28,394 nt of DNA, from the NCBI GenBank assembly GCA_020629815.1, contig JAHDCN010000005.1, positions 1-28,394 on the forward strand, read 5' to 3'. Each line of letters opens with the position of its first letter. The stretch's first letter is position 1. A model generated the notes under the pieces. That model ran no database searches and was not told the DNA's origin. It was given only the letters and a program-made list of their open reading frames with translations. This document shows, in pieces, positions 15,860 through 24,715 of this stretch. The DNA is from Verrucomicrobiota bacterium (GTDB taxonomy: Bacteria; Verrucomicrobiota; Verrucomicrobiia; Verrucomicrobiales; DEV007). A program made the translations under genes and the position numbers.

Positions 15860-16657
15860 ATGAACAGCGGAATTCCTTTGCAATTTGATACCCGTCAGGG
15901 GCGGACAATATCCTATTCAAAGTATGGCTCAGAAGGTCCTGTATGCGTTCTGCTTCATGGGTGGATGGCGAACGCCAATGTCTTCGACACGCTCCTTCAG
16001 GAACTGCAGCTACCGAAGTTTCAGCTTTTGGTGCCTTCTCTTTGGAGCCCCGAAGAAAAGCCTGACCCTCTTTCTGAAATCTCGATTGAGAATCTCGCCA
16101 ATGACATAATTGATCTCGCCGATTTCGAGCAAACCTACTCATTCCATATCATTGGGCACAGTATGGGCGGGCAAATCGCTCAATGGGTAGCTGCTCATCA
16201 CCCTGACCGGTTGACAGGTCTGGTTCTCCTATGCTCGGTGCCGGCAAACGGCCTCAGCCTGCCCGAAGATATGGCAAACCTGTTTCGAAACGCTGGCGAA
16301 AACCACGAGGCATTACATGGCATCATTCAAAACGTGAGTATCGATATGAAAGAGTCCGAAGCTACTCGATTGGCTGACTCAGCCTTCAAAATCGACGCAG
16401 ATCTGATTGCGCGTTCGTTTGAAGCCTGGAGTGATTGTGATTTTGCCAGTTCTCTAGATCGAATTCAGTCCCCCACCCTTGTGGTTGCTACCGACGATCC
16501 GGCCATGCCTTTTGCGCTGCAAAAAGAAGAAGTCGCAGATCGAATAAATGACGCCCGGATCGCAAGAATTTCCGGATGCGGTCACTACCCTCATTGCGAA
16601 GCTCCTGAACAAACGGCCCGGGTAATTGAAGATTTTGTAGACGGATTGGCCTCATAA
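15860..16657 (+). CDS. Alpha/beta hydrolase, possibly RsbQ-like
   Basis: A 265-residue soluble protein with no signal peptide. It has the full fold: oxyanion HGW motif (LLHGWMANANVF, about 32-43), nucleophile S101 in GHSMGGQ, acid D212 (VVATDDP) and H242 (GCGHYPHCEAP). Length matches RsbQ (about 270 residues), the hydrolase that partners a sensor protein in Bacillus stress signalling and is related to plant karrikin/strigolactone receptors. BioH-like or general esterase roles are alternatives. The in-frame ATG at 15836 is possible, but MNSGIPLQFD at 15860 fits the fold start better. It is followed after 10 bp by a hybrid histidine kinase with an RsbR-type N-terminus, so a signalling role is plausible (inference). 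Confidence 0.85.
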   Translation: MNSGIPLQFDTRQGRTISYSKYGSEGPVCVLLHGWMANANVFDTLLQELQLPKFQLLVPSLWSPEEKPDPLSEISIENLANDIIDLADFEQTYSFHIIGHSMGGQIAQWVAAHHPDRLTGLVLLCSVPANGLSLPEDMANLFRNAGENHEALHGIIQNVSIDMKESEATRLADSAFKIDADLIARSFEAWSDCDFASSLDRIQSPTLVVATDDPAMPFALQKEEVADRINDARIARISGCGHYPHCEAPEQTARVIEDFVDGLAS

Positions 16658-16667
16658 TAATTTTCCC

Positions 16668-18323
16668 TTGGACTCTTCCAATCCATTCACAGTGCCGGAA
16701 AAGAGCCTGGAAGAAAAAGCTCTGAAATTTTTGTCTCAACATCGAGACAGAATTGTGGCTGAAGGCGCCAAGTGGGTCTACAACACCTCGAAGGATCTCT
16801 GCGGAAATCGTCCTTTTCCTGAAACAGAGGCACTCGTAGGCAAGGTAGTTGATTGTCACGCTGCCTGGGTTTCAGAACGGGACACTAGGCCGATGGACCG
16901 CTTTATCGAAGGCGTCACTTCGTATCGGGCGAAGTCGGAGTTTCACATCTCTACACTTCTTCGAGGCTTCCGCAGCTGCTATCGAGGAATCTCAGCCATT
17001 ATCGATGGTGTGGTTGAACTATCCGAATACGAGAAAAGATATGTGATTCAAGAGGTCGGAAGTTGGTACGAAGAGGCAATCTTTCGAATGAGCGATGTGT
17101 ATGTCGGAAAACTCAATTCACAGATTGAGGAGACTCAGCAGGAGCTCTTGGAGAAAGAAAAACAACGCAGGCGGGATAATGAGCAAGCCCGATTAGCAGC
17201 CGAGATTGCCAACCGGGCGAAGAGTGAGTTTCTCGCTAATATGAGCCATGAGCTGAGAACCCCTCTCAATGCGATTATCGGTTTTACTCAGATTCTGGCT
17301 GAAGATGAATCCATTGGAAGAGAGCAACAGAACACAATTAAAGTAATCAATCAGAGCGGCGACCATTTACTATCAGTGGTCAACGATGTGCTCGACATGT
17401 CAAAGATCGAGGCAGGTCGGATGGAAATTCAGTTCACCCCGACCGACCTGAAAGACCTTTGCACCTCTGTCATGAGTCTGATGTCTTCGAAGGCTAAAGA
17501 AAAAGGCATTCGACTCAAGCTAATAACCTCGCCGAACCTTCCGCGCTGGGGATTGATTGATGAAGGAAGACTTCGTCAGGTCCTTTTGAACCTCGTTGGA
17601 AATGCGATCAAGTTCACTGATGAAGGCGAAGTAGCTCTCCATTGGAGGGATTTTGGCAGCTACCGGGAGGGCTGTCATTTGTTCCTTGTTCAGGATACCG
17701 GATGCGGTATTTCTCCTGCTGACCAAAAGCGGCTTTTTTCCGCCTTTGAACAAGTCGGCGCAAGCCCCTCAAATTGCGAAGGTACTGGGCTCGGGCTTGC
17801 GATTAGCAGTCGGATTGTGGAAATGATGGACGGAAAGTTGGCTGTCGAGAGCCAACCAGATAAAGGGAGTGTTTTCTTTTTCAGTATTCCTATTGCAGAG
17901 ACCACCGCACCTGAGAAAAAGCACCACAATATTCCCTCTCGCTTGAGCCAAAACCCGAGTGTCTCACGCAAAATACTGATTGTAGACGATCAACCAGCAA
18001 ACTTGATGTTGCTGAGCAAACTGTTGCAGCCTTTGGATGCTCAACTGCTTCAAGCAACTGACGGGTTAGAAGCCGTCAGAGAATTCCAGGCTCACCGCCC
18101 GGATCTCATATTGATGGATAAAAGAATGCCGAGGATGAACGGCTATGAGGCAGCAGCCGTCATTAAGTCTGAAGCAGGCTCAAAGGCACCTCCCATCTAC
18201 ATTGTAACGGCCGATGCGTTAAGTGAAGAGGTAGCCAATCAAGAGGCTGAACATATTGACGGCTTTATCACAAAGCCCTTTGAGATTGATACGATTCGCG
18301 AAGTTGTGCTTTCGATGACTTAG
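16668..18323 (+). CDS. Hybrid histidine kinase with RsbRD-like N-terminal domain
   Basis: A 551-residue cytoplasmic sensor kinase with no membrane helix. Residues about 14-148 are an all-helical domain resembling the RsbRD/RsbR N-terminal (globin-like) sensor. Residues about 150-185 form a charged coiled coil. HisKA has H194 in SHELRTPLNAIIGF. HATPase has the N-box NLVGNAIKF, DTGCGISPAD and GTGLGLAIS. The C-terminal receiver (about 432-551) has VDD, D484 in LILMDKRMP and K536 in ITKPF. It should autophosphorylate and pass phosphate to its own receiver; no phosphotransfer or output protein is nearby. Start TTG at 16668 gives a 10-bp gap after the hydrolase; GTG at 16692 is an alternative. No ATG fits. 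Confidence 0.9.
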   Translation: MDSSNPFTVPEKSLEEKALKFLSQHRDRIVAEGAKWVYNTSKDLCGNRPFPETEALVGKVVDCHAAWVSERDTRPMDRFIEGVTSYRAKSEFHISTLLRGFRSCYRGISAIIDGVVELSEYEKRYVIQEVGSWYEEAIFRMSDVYVGKLNSQIEETQQELLEKEKQRRRDNEQARLAAEIANRAKSEFLANMSHELRTPLNAIIGFTQILAEDESIGREQQNTIKVINQSGDHLLSVVNDVLDMSKIEAGRMEIQFTPTDLKDLCTSVMSLMSSKAKEKGIRLKLITSPNLPRWGLIDEGRLRQVLLNLVGNAIKFTDEGEVALHWRDFGSYREGCHLFLVQDTGCGISPADQKRLFSAFEQVGASPSNCEGTGLGLAISSRIVEMMDGKLAVESQPDKGSVFFFSIPIAETTAPEKKHHNIPSRLSQNPSVSRKILIVDDQPANLMLLSKLLQPLDAQLLQATDGLEAVREFQAHRPDLILMDKRMPRMNGYEAAAVIKSEAGSKAPPIYIVTADALSEEVANQEAEHIDGFITKPFEIDTIREVVLSMT

Positions 18324-18427
18324 ACCAGCCGTAAAAAAAACCATTCTACCGGATTAACCGGAGATTTTGGTCTTAGGGACGGCCTTGCTTACGCTGGAGG
18401 TACTGTATACGTTGCTTCCAAGCACGT

Positions 18428-20743
18428 ATGATTACTCGAAGAAAATCTTTCGCCCTTGCCGGCTCGACAGCTCTCAGTATTTCCTTTTTAGGTAGGTCAG
18501 GTTTTGCGCAGCAGTCGCAGCCGTCCACCCTTATCGAGAAATTCTCCAACACCCACGACCGAGTCTGGCTTGGCGGTGAAGTATGGGCGAACCCGATGGA
18601 AGACTGGGCTATTGCTGACGGTTGGGCACAGTGCCAAACAACTGCCGCGAATCGAAGCGTTCATTCTCTCACTCATCAGATCACAGCTCCCGGACAAAGC
18701 TTCGCAATTTCCGTCGAGATGGACGGACCTGAAAAACCCGCGAAGGATTCGGGAGGCGGTCTCCGCATCGGCTGTAAAACAGATATCAATGAATACCGGT
18801 CCAATTGCTTTGCCAAAGGAGGCATCAATGCCGGGGTCACAGGTTCCGAACTGGTTCTGGGAAAGAAGAAAGCCGCGATCAAAAGAGATTCGGCAAAGGG
18901 TCCGATTACATTGCTTCTCAACGGAACTCCCAAAGGAGATTCCGTAGCCCTCCAGCTCGTCGCAGCAGATTCAGAGGAAAATTTACTTGGCTCTATCGAA
19001 GCAACAGTGAAGCCGGGCGATGTGACCGGAAACATCGCAGTAGTCAGCAATTACCAGGGACCCAGCAAGCGAAACACCAAACCGGCCTACCGGTTTCGTA
19101 ATTGGAAAGCCGACGGAGCCGCTTTCAGTGTTCAGTCAGGCCAGAAGTTCGGTCCTCTTCTCTGGTCGATGTATTCTTTGAGCGACTCGCGCGGAGACGA
19201 AGGTTTCGTCATGAAAATGAATGCCCTGACCGGTCCCCTCGGCAAGGCTGACAATCAAAAGGTTCAACTCGAGATCAAAACGGATGGCGACTGGAAACAG
19301 ATCTCCGAAGCGACACTCGACAAAGAGGCCTGGGTGGCAACCTTTCGGATTCCGAATTGGAATCAAAAGCGTGAAACTCCCTACCGGCTGATCTACAACG
19401 AAACTCAGAAAGACGGCTCAAAAACTCGCGAAACCTGGAGCGGCAAGATTCTTGCCAACCCGAGCGGACGACCGCTTCGACTCGCCGCCCTGACTTGTCA
19501 GAACGATTATGCCTACCCCTACGAGCCGGTAGCCAACAATGTCGTCAATCTCGCGCCGGACATGCTCTACTTCTCCGGCGACCAGCTGTACGAGAGCCAC
19601 GGAGGATTCGGCATCATCCGGGAGCCCGCCGCGCCTGCGATCCTAAACTACCTGAGAAAATACTATCAGTTTGGCTGGGCGTTTCGGGAAGCGATGAAGA
19701 ATGCGCCAACCATTTGCCTTCCGGATGATCACGACGTGTTCCAGGGAAATATCTGGGGTGAAGGCGGTCAGGCGATGAAGGAACTCGATAAAGGAGCATC
19801 CTCGAAAGGTGGTTATCGCGAACCCGCAGCCATGGTAAATGTGGTTCACAAAACCAGCTGCGGCCATCACCCTGACTTCTACGATCCGACACCGGTCGCT
19901 CAGGATATTAGCGTCTACTACGGCGATATGGTTTACGGCGATGTCAGCTTTGCCATTCTAGGTGATCGTCAGTGGAAGTCAGGACCTGAAAATGTCGATA
20001 CTGGCAGTGGTCGGGCCGACCATGTTCCTGATCCCGATTTTGATACCTCTACCCTGGACAAACCGGGCCTCGTTTTGCTTGGTGAAAGACAGGAGAAATT
20101 CCTCACTGAATGGTCGAAAGACTGGCGGGGGCATTCCATGAAGGTGTTGCTCACCCAGACCGTTTTCGGGGCAATGGCGACTCACCACGGTCGCGGCGGA
20201 GATGGAATGTATTTAAAGGCTGACCTCGACTCCGGAGGCTGGCCACAGACACCGCGTAACAATGCGATTCGAATTCTTCGCGATTCCATGGCGCTCCACA
20301 TCAATGGAGACCAGCACCTCACCACGCTCACCCAATATGGCGTCGATAAACAACGCGACAGCAATTGGTCATTTTGCACGCCTGCGATCGCGGTCGGATA
20401 TCCACGCTGGTGGCGCCCGGATGAAGTGGGTATGCCCCACAAAAACCGCCCCGACCATGGAGTCCCGTTTACTGGCGAATATCTGGATGGGTTGGGAAAT
20501 AAAGTCTACGTCTACGCCGTCGGAAATCCTGAGTCGGCATCCGAGAAGGATCGCTACCAGCTTGCTCACCAAAAGGCCAGCGGCTTCGGGTTTGTTACCA
20601 TCGACACAAAAGCGAAGACCTATCACCTCGAGTCTTTTCGGTTCCTTGTCGATGCGACAGACGGAAACCCGGCAAACCAGTTTCCCGGTTGGCCGGTTAC
20701 CATTCACCAAAAAGAAAACCGGGGTGAAAATATCCTGAAGTAA
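18428..20743 (+). CDS. PhoD-like metallophosphatase with N-terminal accessory domains, Tat-exported
   Basis: A 771-residue exported protein. MITRRKSFALAGSTALSISFLG is a Tat signal, as usual for PhoD phosphatases. Residues about 35-225 look like a beta-rich, concanavalin/LamG-type domain (GGGLRIGCKTD, VSNYQGPSKRN). Residues about 240-345 form an Ig-like PhoD N-terminal part. Residues about 350-745 are the phosphatase: NDYAYPYEP, YFSGDQLYE (about 384), PDDHDVFQGN (about 431), ILGDRQW and INGDQHLTT (about 627). PhoD enzymes are Fe/Ca phosphodiesterases and phosphomonoesterases. A GGAGGT lies about 25 bases before the ATG, too far for a ribosome site. The stop codon overlaps the first unit of repeat locus 2. 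Confidence 0.88.
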   Translation: MITRRKSFALAGSTALSISFLGRSGFAQQSQPSTLIEKFSNTHDRVWLGGEVWANPMEDWAIADGWAQCQTTAANRSVHSLTHQITAPGQSFAISVEMDGPEKPAKDSGGGLRIGCKTDINEYRSNCFAKGGINAGVTGSELVLGKKKAAIKRDSAKGPITLLLNGTPKGDSVALQLVAADSEENLLGSIEATVKPGDVTGNIAVVSNYQGPSKRNTKPAYRFRNWKADGAAFSVQSGQKFGPLLWSMYSLSDSRGDEGFVMKMNALTGPLGKADNQKVQLEIKTDGDWKQISEATLDKEAWVATFRIPNWNQKRETPYRLIYNETQKDGSKTRETWSGKILANPSGRPLRLAALTCQNDYAYPYEPVANNVVNLAPDMLYFSGDQLYESHGGFGIIREPAAPAILNYLRKYYQFGWAFREAMKNAPTICLPDDHDVFQGNIWGEGGQAMKELDKGASSKGGYREPAAMVNVVHKTSCGHHPDFYDPTPVAQDISVYYGDMVYGDVSFAILGDRQWKSGPENVDTGSGRADHVPDPDFDTSTLDKPGLVLLGERQEKFLTEWSKDWRGHSMKVLLTQTVFGAMATHHGRGGDGMYLKADLDSGGWPQTPRNNAIRILRDSMALHINGDQHLTTLTQYGVDKQRDSNWSFCTPAIAVGYPRWWRPDEVGMPHKNRPDHGVPFTGEYLDGLGNKVYVYAVGNPESASEKDRYQLAHQKASGFGFVTIDTKAKTYHLESFRFLVDATDGNPANQFPGWPVTIHQKENRGENILK

Positions 20744-20799
20744 CCCTGTTTGGTCACAGACCCAACAGGGTTAGGTCAGTGACCATACCCTGTTTAATC
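20742..20799. repeat. Palindromic 22-bp-period repeat array, locus 2
   Basis: The 9-mers start at 20742 (AACCCTGTT), 20764 (AACAGGGTT) and 20786 (TACCCTGTT, one change), with 13-base spacers. The spacers are themselves palindromic (GGTC-ACA-GACC and GGTCA-G-TGACC). Bases 20742-20772 can fold into a hairpin: a 9-bp outer stem, one T-C mismatch, a 4-bp inner stem and an ACA loop. The first unit shares bases with the phoD-like stop codon and the last lies 14 bp before the hemF ATG. The hairpin could act on phoD-like/hemF read-through or mRNA stability (inference). Confidence 0.88.
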
Positions 20800-20808
20800 A
20801 ACTGAGAA

Positions 20809-21849
20809 ATGGAGAGAACCAGGGCCCAGTCAGGCAATGCCCGACAAGCATATGATCTGGTGGAGAGCTTGCAGCGGCACTTTGCTGACAAGCTCTCTGC
20901 ATTGAGCGGGAAGCCGGCGGCTTTTGCCGAGCGCGAATGGTTTCGTAACCAGGGCAACTTTGGTGGCGGCACTCGATTCGAGGGAATCGATACAGACCTC
21001 TTCAATCGGGCGTCCATCAATCTGTCCCAGGTTCACTACGACAGTGAACCCGAAAAACCACTGGGATCAGCCACAGCGCTGTCCGCGATCATTCATCCTC
21101 GCAATCCGTGGGCTCCGTCGATTCACATCCACATCAGTTGGACGGAGATGAAGAATGGTCACGGATACTGGCGAATGATGGCGGACTTGAACCCTTCGAT
21201 TCCCAATGACAGAGACACCAACGAATTCACAGATTGCCTGCTGCGGACAGTTCCCCAACTGGCCGAGGCCGCTTTCGAACAGGGGGATCAGTATTTTGCT
21301 ATTCCCTACCTTGGGCGGCACCGGGGAGTTCGGCATTTTTACCTCGAAGATTTCCACACCGATTCGCCTAAGGAAGACCGGGCTCTCGCCGAATCACTCG
21401 GGTATACGGTAATCGATCAATATGTCGCGATCTTTTCCAGGGCGCTGAAAGAAAATGCGGAGTTTGGCCTCGAAGAGAAAGAGCAGCAACTTGCCTATCA
21501 CACGCTCTATTTCTCGCAGGTTCTTTTGCTCGATCGGGGCACTACTTCCGGACTGCTGGTTCACGATGAAAACGATGTCGGGATTCTCGGATCTCTTCCT
21601 TCGCACGTGTCCCCTGCACTTTTGCAGGAGTGGATTCCTAACGTAACGGAACCTCAAGACACTCTCCTGAAGTCCTTGATTGAGATCGTCGGCAATCAAG
21701 AACCAGCACCAGTTTCGGAAGCCACGAAAGCGGAACTCGCTCAGCGCATTCGCCAGCACTACCGAGCGCATCCGGAGGCCATCGAGATGCAGGCGCGAGG
21801 AAATGTGGTGCCACCAACAGTTCAAAATCATCAATCCGGTCAATCATGA
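20809..21849 (+). CDS. hemF: Oxygen-dependent coproporphyrinogen III oxidase, divergent
   Basis: A 346-residue soluble enzyme of heme synthesis that oxidatively decarboxylates coproporphyrinogen III to protoporphyrinogen IX. HemF landmarks in order are GNFGGGTRFEG (about 46-56), ASINLSQVH, SAIIHPRNPWAPSIHIHISW, the YWRMMADLNPSIP stretch, YFAIPYLGRHRGVRHFYLEDF and VLLLDRGTTSGLL near 244-256, then LGSLPSHVSP. It is somewhat longer than usual (about 300) and divergent: the classic HMNVR after PxxHxN reads HIHIS. The tail of about 40 residues is family-atypical. The start at 20809 has no Shine-Dalgarno site. Its stop overlaps the DUF3311 start (ATGA). Confidence 0.87.
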   Translation: MERTRAQSGNARQAYDLVESLQRHFADKLSALSGKPAAFAEREWFRNQGNFGGGTRFEGIDTDLFNRASINLSQVHYDSEPEKPLGSATALSAIIHPRNPWAPSIHIHISWTEMKNGHGYWRMMADLNPSIPNDRDTNEFTDCLLRTVPQLAEAAFEQGDQYFAIPYLGRHRGVRHFYLEDFHTDSPKEDRALAESLGYTVIDQYVAIFSRALKENAEFGLEEKEQQLAYHTLYFSQVLLLDRGTTSGLLVHDENDVGILGSLPSHVSPALLQEWIPNVTEPQDTLLKSLIEIVGNQEPAPVSEATKAELAQRIRQHYRAHPEAIEMQARGNVVPPTVQNHQSGQS

Positions 21850-22058
21850 AAAAGGGATTTCTCCATCCGTGGATTTGGATCACGTTTGCCATTCTCTTTT
21901 TGGTTTCCATTCCCTGGTATTGGGCTCCTGACTCCAAAGCAATGTTTCTCGGGTTTCCCTTGTGGGCAGTCGTTTCTGTATTCGGCTCGTTCTTGATTTC
22001 CTGTTTCACCGCCTGGCTGTTTTGCCGGCTCTGGCCTGACGAAGAGGAGGAACCATGA
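21846..22058 (+). CDS. DUF3311-type small membrane protein
   Basis: A 70-residue protein with two membrane helices (about 9-28 and 38-62) and a short acidic tail (PDEEEEP). Small proteins of this shape (DUF3311) are commonly encoded immediately upstream of sodium:solute symporters and are thought to be accessory subunits, though the role is not established. The ATG overlaps the hemF TGA and its own TGA overlaps the symporter ATG (ATGA both times), so the three are translationally coupled. A strong ribosome site for the next gene lies within its last codons. Confidence 0.82.
   Translation: MKKGFLHPWIWITFAILFLVSIPWYWAPDSKAMFLGFPLWAVVSVFGSFLISCFTAWLFCRLWPDEEEEP
22044..22050 (+). promoter_or_regulatory. 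Strong Shine-Dalgarno site of the symporter gene
   Basis: GAGGAGG ends 4 bases before the symporter ATG at 22055. It is the clearest Shine-Dalgarno site in the window and confirms that start. Most other starts here lack such a site. Confidence 0.75.
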
Positions 22059-23557
22059 ATAGCCTCCCCTTCGGCCCCGGTGCTTTTTGTTTTATCGGAC
22101 TGTACCTAGCCGGTCTGATTGGACTCGGAATTCTGGGCCGGAAAGCCAGCAAAGAGAACTCCCTCAAAGACTTCTACCTTGCCGGTCCCGGCATCGGATT
22201 CCTGGTTCTCTGGTTCACTCTTTTTGCCACCCAATACAGTGGTAACACCATCGTCGGGTTTACCGGGAAGGCATCGGCGATCGGCTACACGTGGCTGTCG
22301 TCTGTGCAATTCATGACGGCAATCCTCGTCGGTTATTTGCTGTTCGCTCCGCAGCTGCATTCTTTGTCAAAGAAGCATCAGTTCATCACTCCGACTGATT
22401 TCCTGACGTGGCGCTACCGGCACAAAGGGATCAGTCTTCTGGCGACAGCAATCATGGTGGCTGCTTTGGGAAATTTCTTCCTGGCTCAATTAACTGCTAT
22501 GGGGCGCGCAGTCGAAGGTCTTACTTCCCTGCCCCCGGAGACTGCCTTCTTTTGGGGCGTGATTCTTCTGGCAGGTATCATGCTGCTCTATGAAACCCTT
22601 GGAGGATTTCGCGCTGTTGCCTGGACCGACCTAATTCAAGGCGGTATCCTCGCCGTTGGCTTTGCCGTTTTGCTCGCGCTTGCGTTTCAGACGTTTGGCT
22701 CCCCTCGTGAAACCACTCTTCTCCTGCTGGAAAACTCCCCGGAGAAGGCCCTGCCACCTTCCGGAAAATCGCTGCGCAGCTGGATCAGCTTTCTGTTGCT
22801 GCTCGGGATTGGTGCGGCTTTGTATCCACAGGCGATTCAGCGAATCTACGCAGCGAAGAATGCTTCGACTCTCCGAAAAGGGCTGGCTGTAATGGCCTTC
22901 ATGCCGCTTTTCTCTGCACTGGTAGCGACACTGGTAGGCGTGATGGTCGCCGCTCATTTGTCCGGCCAGATGGAGGGTAATCCATCCGATACTGCACTGA
23001 CCGTTATGCTGCGGGAGATTCAGGCCGGAAGCACTTTCGGTTACGTGTTGGTCGTCATTATCTTTACTGCGGTCCTCGGAGCTATCATGTCTACCGGCGA
23101 CTCAGCTCTCCTCTCGATTTCCAGTATGCTGACCAAGGATATCTACGCAGGGTTTATCAATCCGGACGCGAGTGAAAAAGTGCTGACTCGATACGGAAAA
23201 ATCATTTCCGCAGTCCTCGTCATTCTTTTAGCGTGGGCGGCCATACAACTGAACTCTTTGGGTGAAAAGATTTCGCTGGTCCAACTGCTCGGCATGAAGT
23301 TCGACATGCTGATTCAATTGGCGCCGGCATTTATGCTTGGAATTCACTGGAAGGGCCTGCGTCCATCTGCCGTCTTTGTCGGCATGACCACCGGGCTGAT
23401 CATTGCGCTGTCGTTCTTCTGGGTTCCGGCCGAGGGAGCTGGGTTTCTTTCCCTGCTGAAAAACTCCGGCTTTCATCCCGGTCTGTTTGGGCTGCTGGTA
23501 AATCTGATCCTTTGCCTTCTTTTATCCTTCTTTCCCAAAAGCCAATCATCGAATTGA
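22055..23557 (+). CDS. Sodium:solute symporter family transporter
   Basis: A 500-residue membrane protein with about 13 hydrophobic helices. The opening fits the SSS family: FYLAGPGIGFLVLWFTLFAT, then QYSGNTIVGFTGKASAIGYTW, followed by DFLTWRYRHKG and YETLGGFRAVAWTDLIQG, the SSS signature region. The later VLGAIMSTGDSALLSISSML segment contributes the Na2 site in relatives. Such proteins import amino acids, sugars, organic acids or pantothenate with Na+. The substrate is not known. The downstream D-threonine-aldolase-like gene (2-bp gap) suggests D-amino acids or related compounds (inference). Confidence 0.92.
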   Translation: MNSLPFGPGAFCFIGLYLAGLIGLGILGRKASKENSLKDFYLAGPGIGFLVLWFTLFATQYSGNTIVGFTGKASAIGYTWLSSVQFMTAILVGYLLFAPQLHSLSKKHQFITPTDFLTWRYRHKGISLLATAIMVAALGNFFLAQLTAMGRAVEGLTSLPPETAFFWGVILLAGIMLLYETLGGFRAVAWTDLIQGGILAVGFAVLLALAFQTFGSPRETTLLLLENSPEKALPPSGKSLRSWISFLLLLGIGAALYPQAIQRIYAAKNASTLRKGLAVMAFMPLFSALVATLVGVMVAAHLSGQMEGNPSDTALTVMLREIQAGSTFGYVLVVIIFTAVLGAIMSTGDSALLSISSMLTKDIYAGFINPDASEKVLTRYGKIISAVLVILLAWAAIQLNSLGEKISLVQLLGMKFDMLIQLAPAFMLGIHWKGLRPSAVFVGMTTGLIIALSFFWVPAEGAGFLSLLKNSGFHPGLFGLLVNLILCLLLSFFPKSQSSN

Positions 23558-23559
23558 TC

Positions 23560-24687
23560 ATGGAAAAAATCGCGAACCTTGAGAATATCGCCTCACCGGC
23601 CTTGCTGCTGTTTCCAGATCGAATCGAGAGAAACATCGTCAAGATGGTCGAGATTTGCGCAGGCGATCCGGGCCTGCTTCGACCTCACGTGAAGACTCAC
23701 AAGCTGGCCGAAGTTTTGGAAATGCAACAGCGGCACGGCATCCACAAAGTGAAATGTGCGACGATCGCCGAAGTGGAAATGGCCGCATCAGCTGGAGTCT
23801 CCCAGGTTCTGCTCGCCTATCAACCAGTGGGCCCAAATATCGATCGGCTGTTGAGGCTTCGCGATCTTTTCCCCAAGGTCAAAATTTCCGCCCTGGTCGA
23901 CAACTCCGAAACTCTTGCTGCTATTGCAAACGCTGTCGAGAAAGCCAACCAAACGCCACTAAAGTTGTTTATCGATTTGGATACCGGAATGCAACGCACC
24001 GGAATTGCACCGGGCGAAAAGGCATGCGAACTGGCTCAGGAAATCGCACAGAATTCGCACACTGAGTTTGCCGGTGTTCATGCCTACGATGGACACATTC
24101 ATGACGCAGATCTGGAGGATCGAAAAGCGTCATTTGCAAAGTCGCAGGAGCTTCTCCTGAACTTCCTCGCTGATCTGGAAAAAACAGGCTTAGCCATTCC
24201 GACAGTAGTCGCAGGCGGTTCGCCGACCTTTGCCCTGCATGCGGAATTCGCCCAGACTCAGGAGCACTGGAATTGGGAATGCTCACCGGGCACACCACTT
24301 TTATGGGACGCCGGCTACGGCACCAATCACGCTGATCTCGAATTCGAAAAAGCAGCAGTATTGTTGTCCCGGGTGATTAGCAAACCGGGCAACAACCGGA
24401 TCTGCATCGACCTCGGCCACAAAGCTGTCTCCGCAGAAAACCCGATTGAACGAAGAGTAATCTTCCCGGCCCTTCCCGATGCAACGTTCGTTTCCCAAAG
24501 CGAAGAACATCTGGTGCTGGAGATCACGAATGCGGATTCCTGGCAGGTGGGCGATGAAATTCTTGGCTACCCCTGGCACGTTTGCCCTAGTCTGGCGCTG
24601 CACGCCGAAGCCACCCTGATAGAAGAAAATCGGGCCACACAGGAAAGATGGACGATTCACGCCCGGAACCGTCGCATCACTGTGTGA
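23560..24687 (+). CDS. D-threonine aldolase / D-serine dehydratase-like PLP enzyme
   Basis: A 375-residue fold-type III PLP enzyme with an N-terminal alanine-racemase barrel. The PLP lysine is K45 in LRPHVKTHK. The C-terminal beta domain carries the H-x-C metal site H340/C342 (YPWHVCPSLALH), the pattern of metal-dependent D-threonine aldolases and eukaryotic D-serine dehydratases. Other landmarks are LFIDLDTGMQRTGI and VVAGGSPTF. It would split D-threonine-type beta-hydroxy amino acids into glycine and an aldehyde, or deaminate D-serine; sequence alone cannot decide. The earlier in-frame ATG (23512) lies within the symporter gene; 23560 sits 2 bp after its stop. Confidence 0.9.
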   Translation: MEKIANLENIASPALLLFPDRIERNIVKMVEICAGDPGLLRPHVKTHKLAEVLEMQQRHGIHKVKCATIAEVEMAASAGVSQVLLAYQPVGPNIDRLLRLRDLFPKVKISALVDNSETLAAIANAVEKANQTPLKLFIDLDTGMQRTGIAPGEKACELAQEIAQNSHTEFAGVHAYDGHIHDADLEDRKASFAKSQELLLNFLADLEKTGLAIPTVVAGGSPTFALHAEFAQTQEHWNWECSPGTPLLWDAGYGTNHADLEFEKAAVLLSRVISKPGNNRICIDLGHKAVSAENPIERRVIFPALPDATFVSQSEEHLVLEITNADSWQVGDEILGYPWHVCPSLALHAEATLIEENRATQERWTIHARNRRITV

Positions 24688-24715
24688 AAGCGGAATAATC
24701 GAGGTGGCTCCTCAA

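Noticed and set aside
18397..18402. GGAGGT as ribosome site of the phoD-like gene
   Set aside because: It lies about 25 bases from the ATG and no in-frame start codon occurs at proper spacing.
24688..24715. GAGG-N5-CCTC as a terminator between convergent genes
   Set aside because: A 4-bp stem without a T run is too weak to call.
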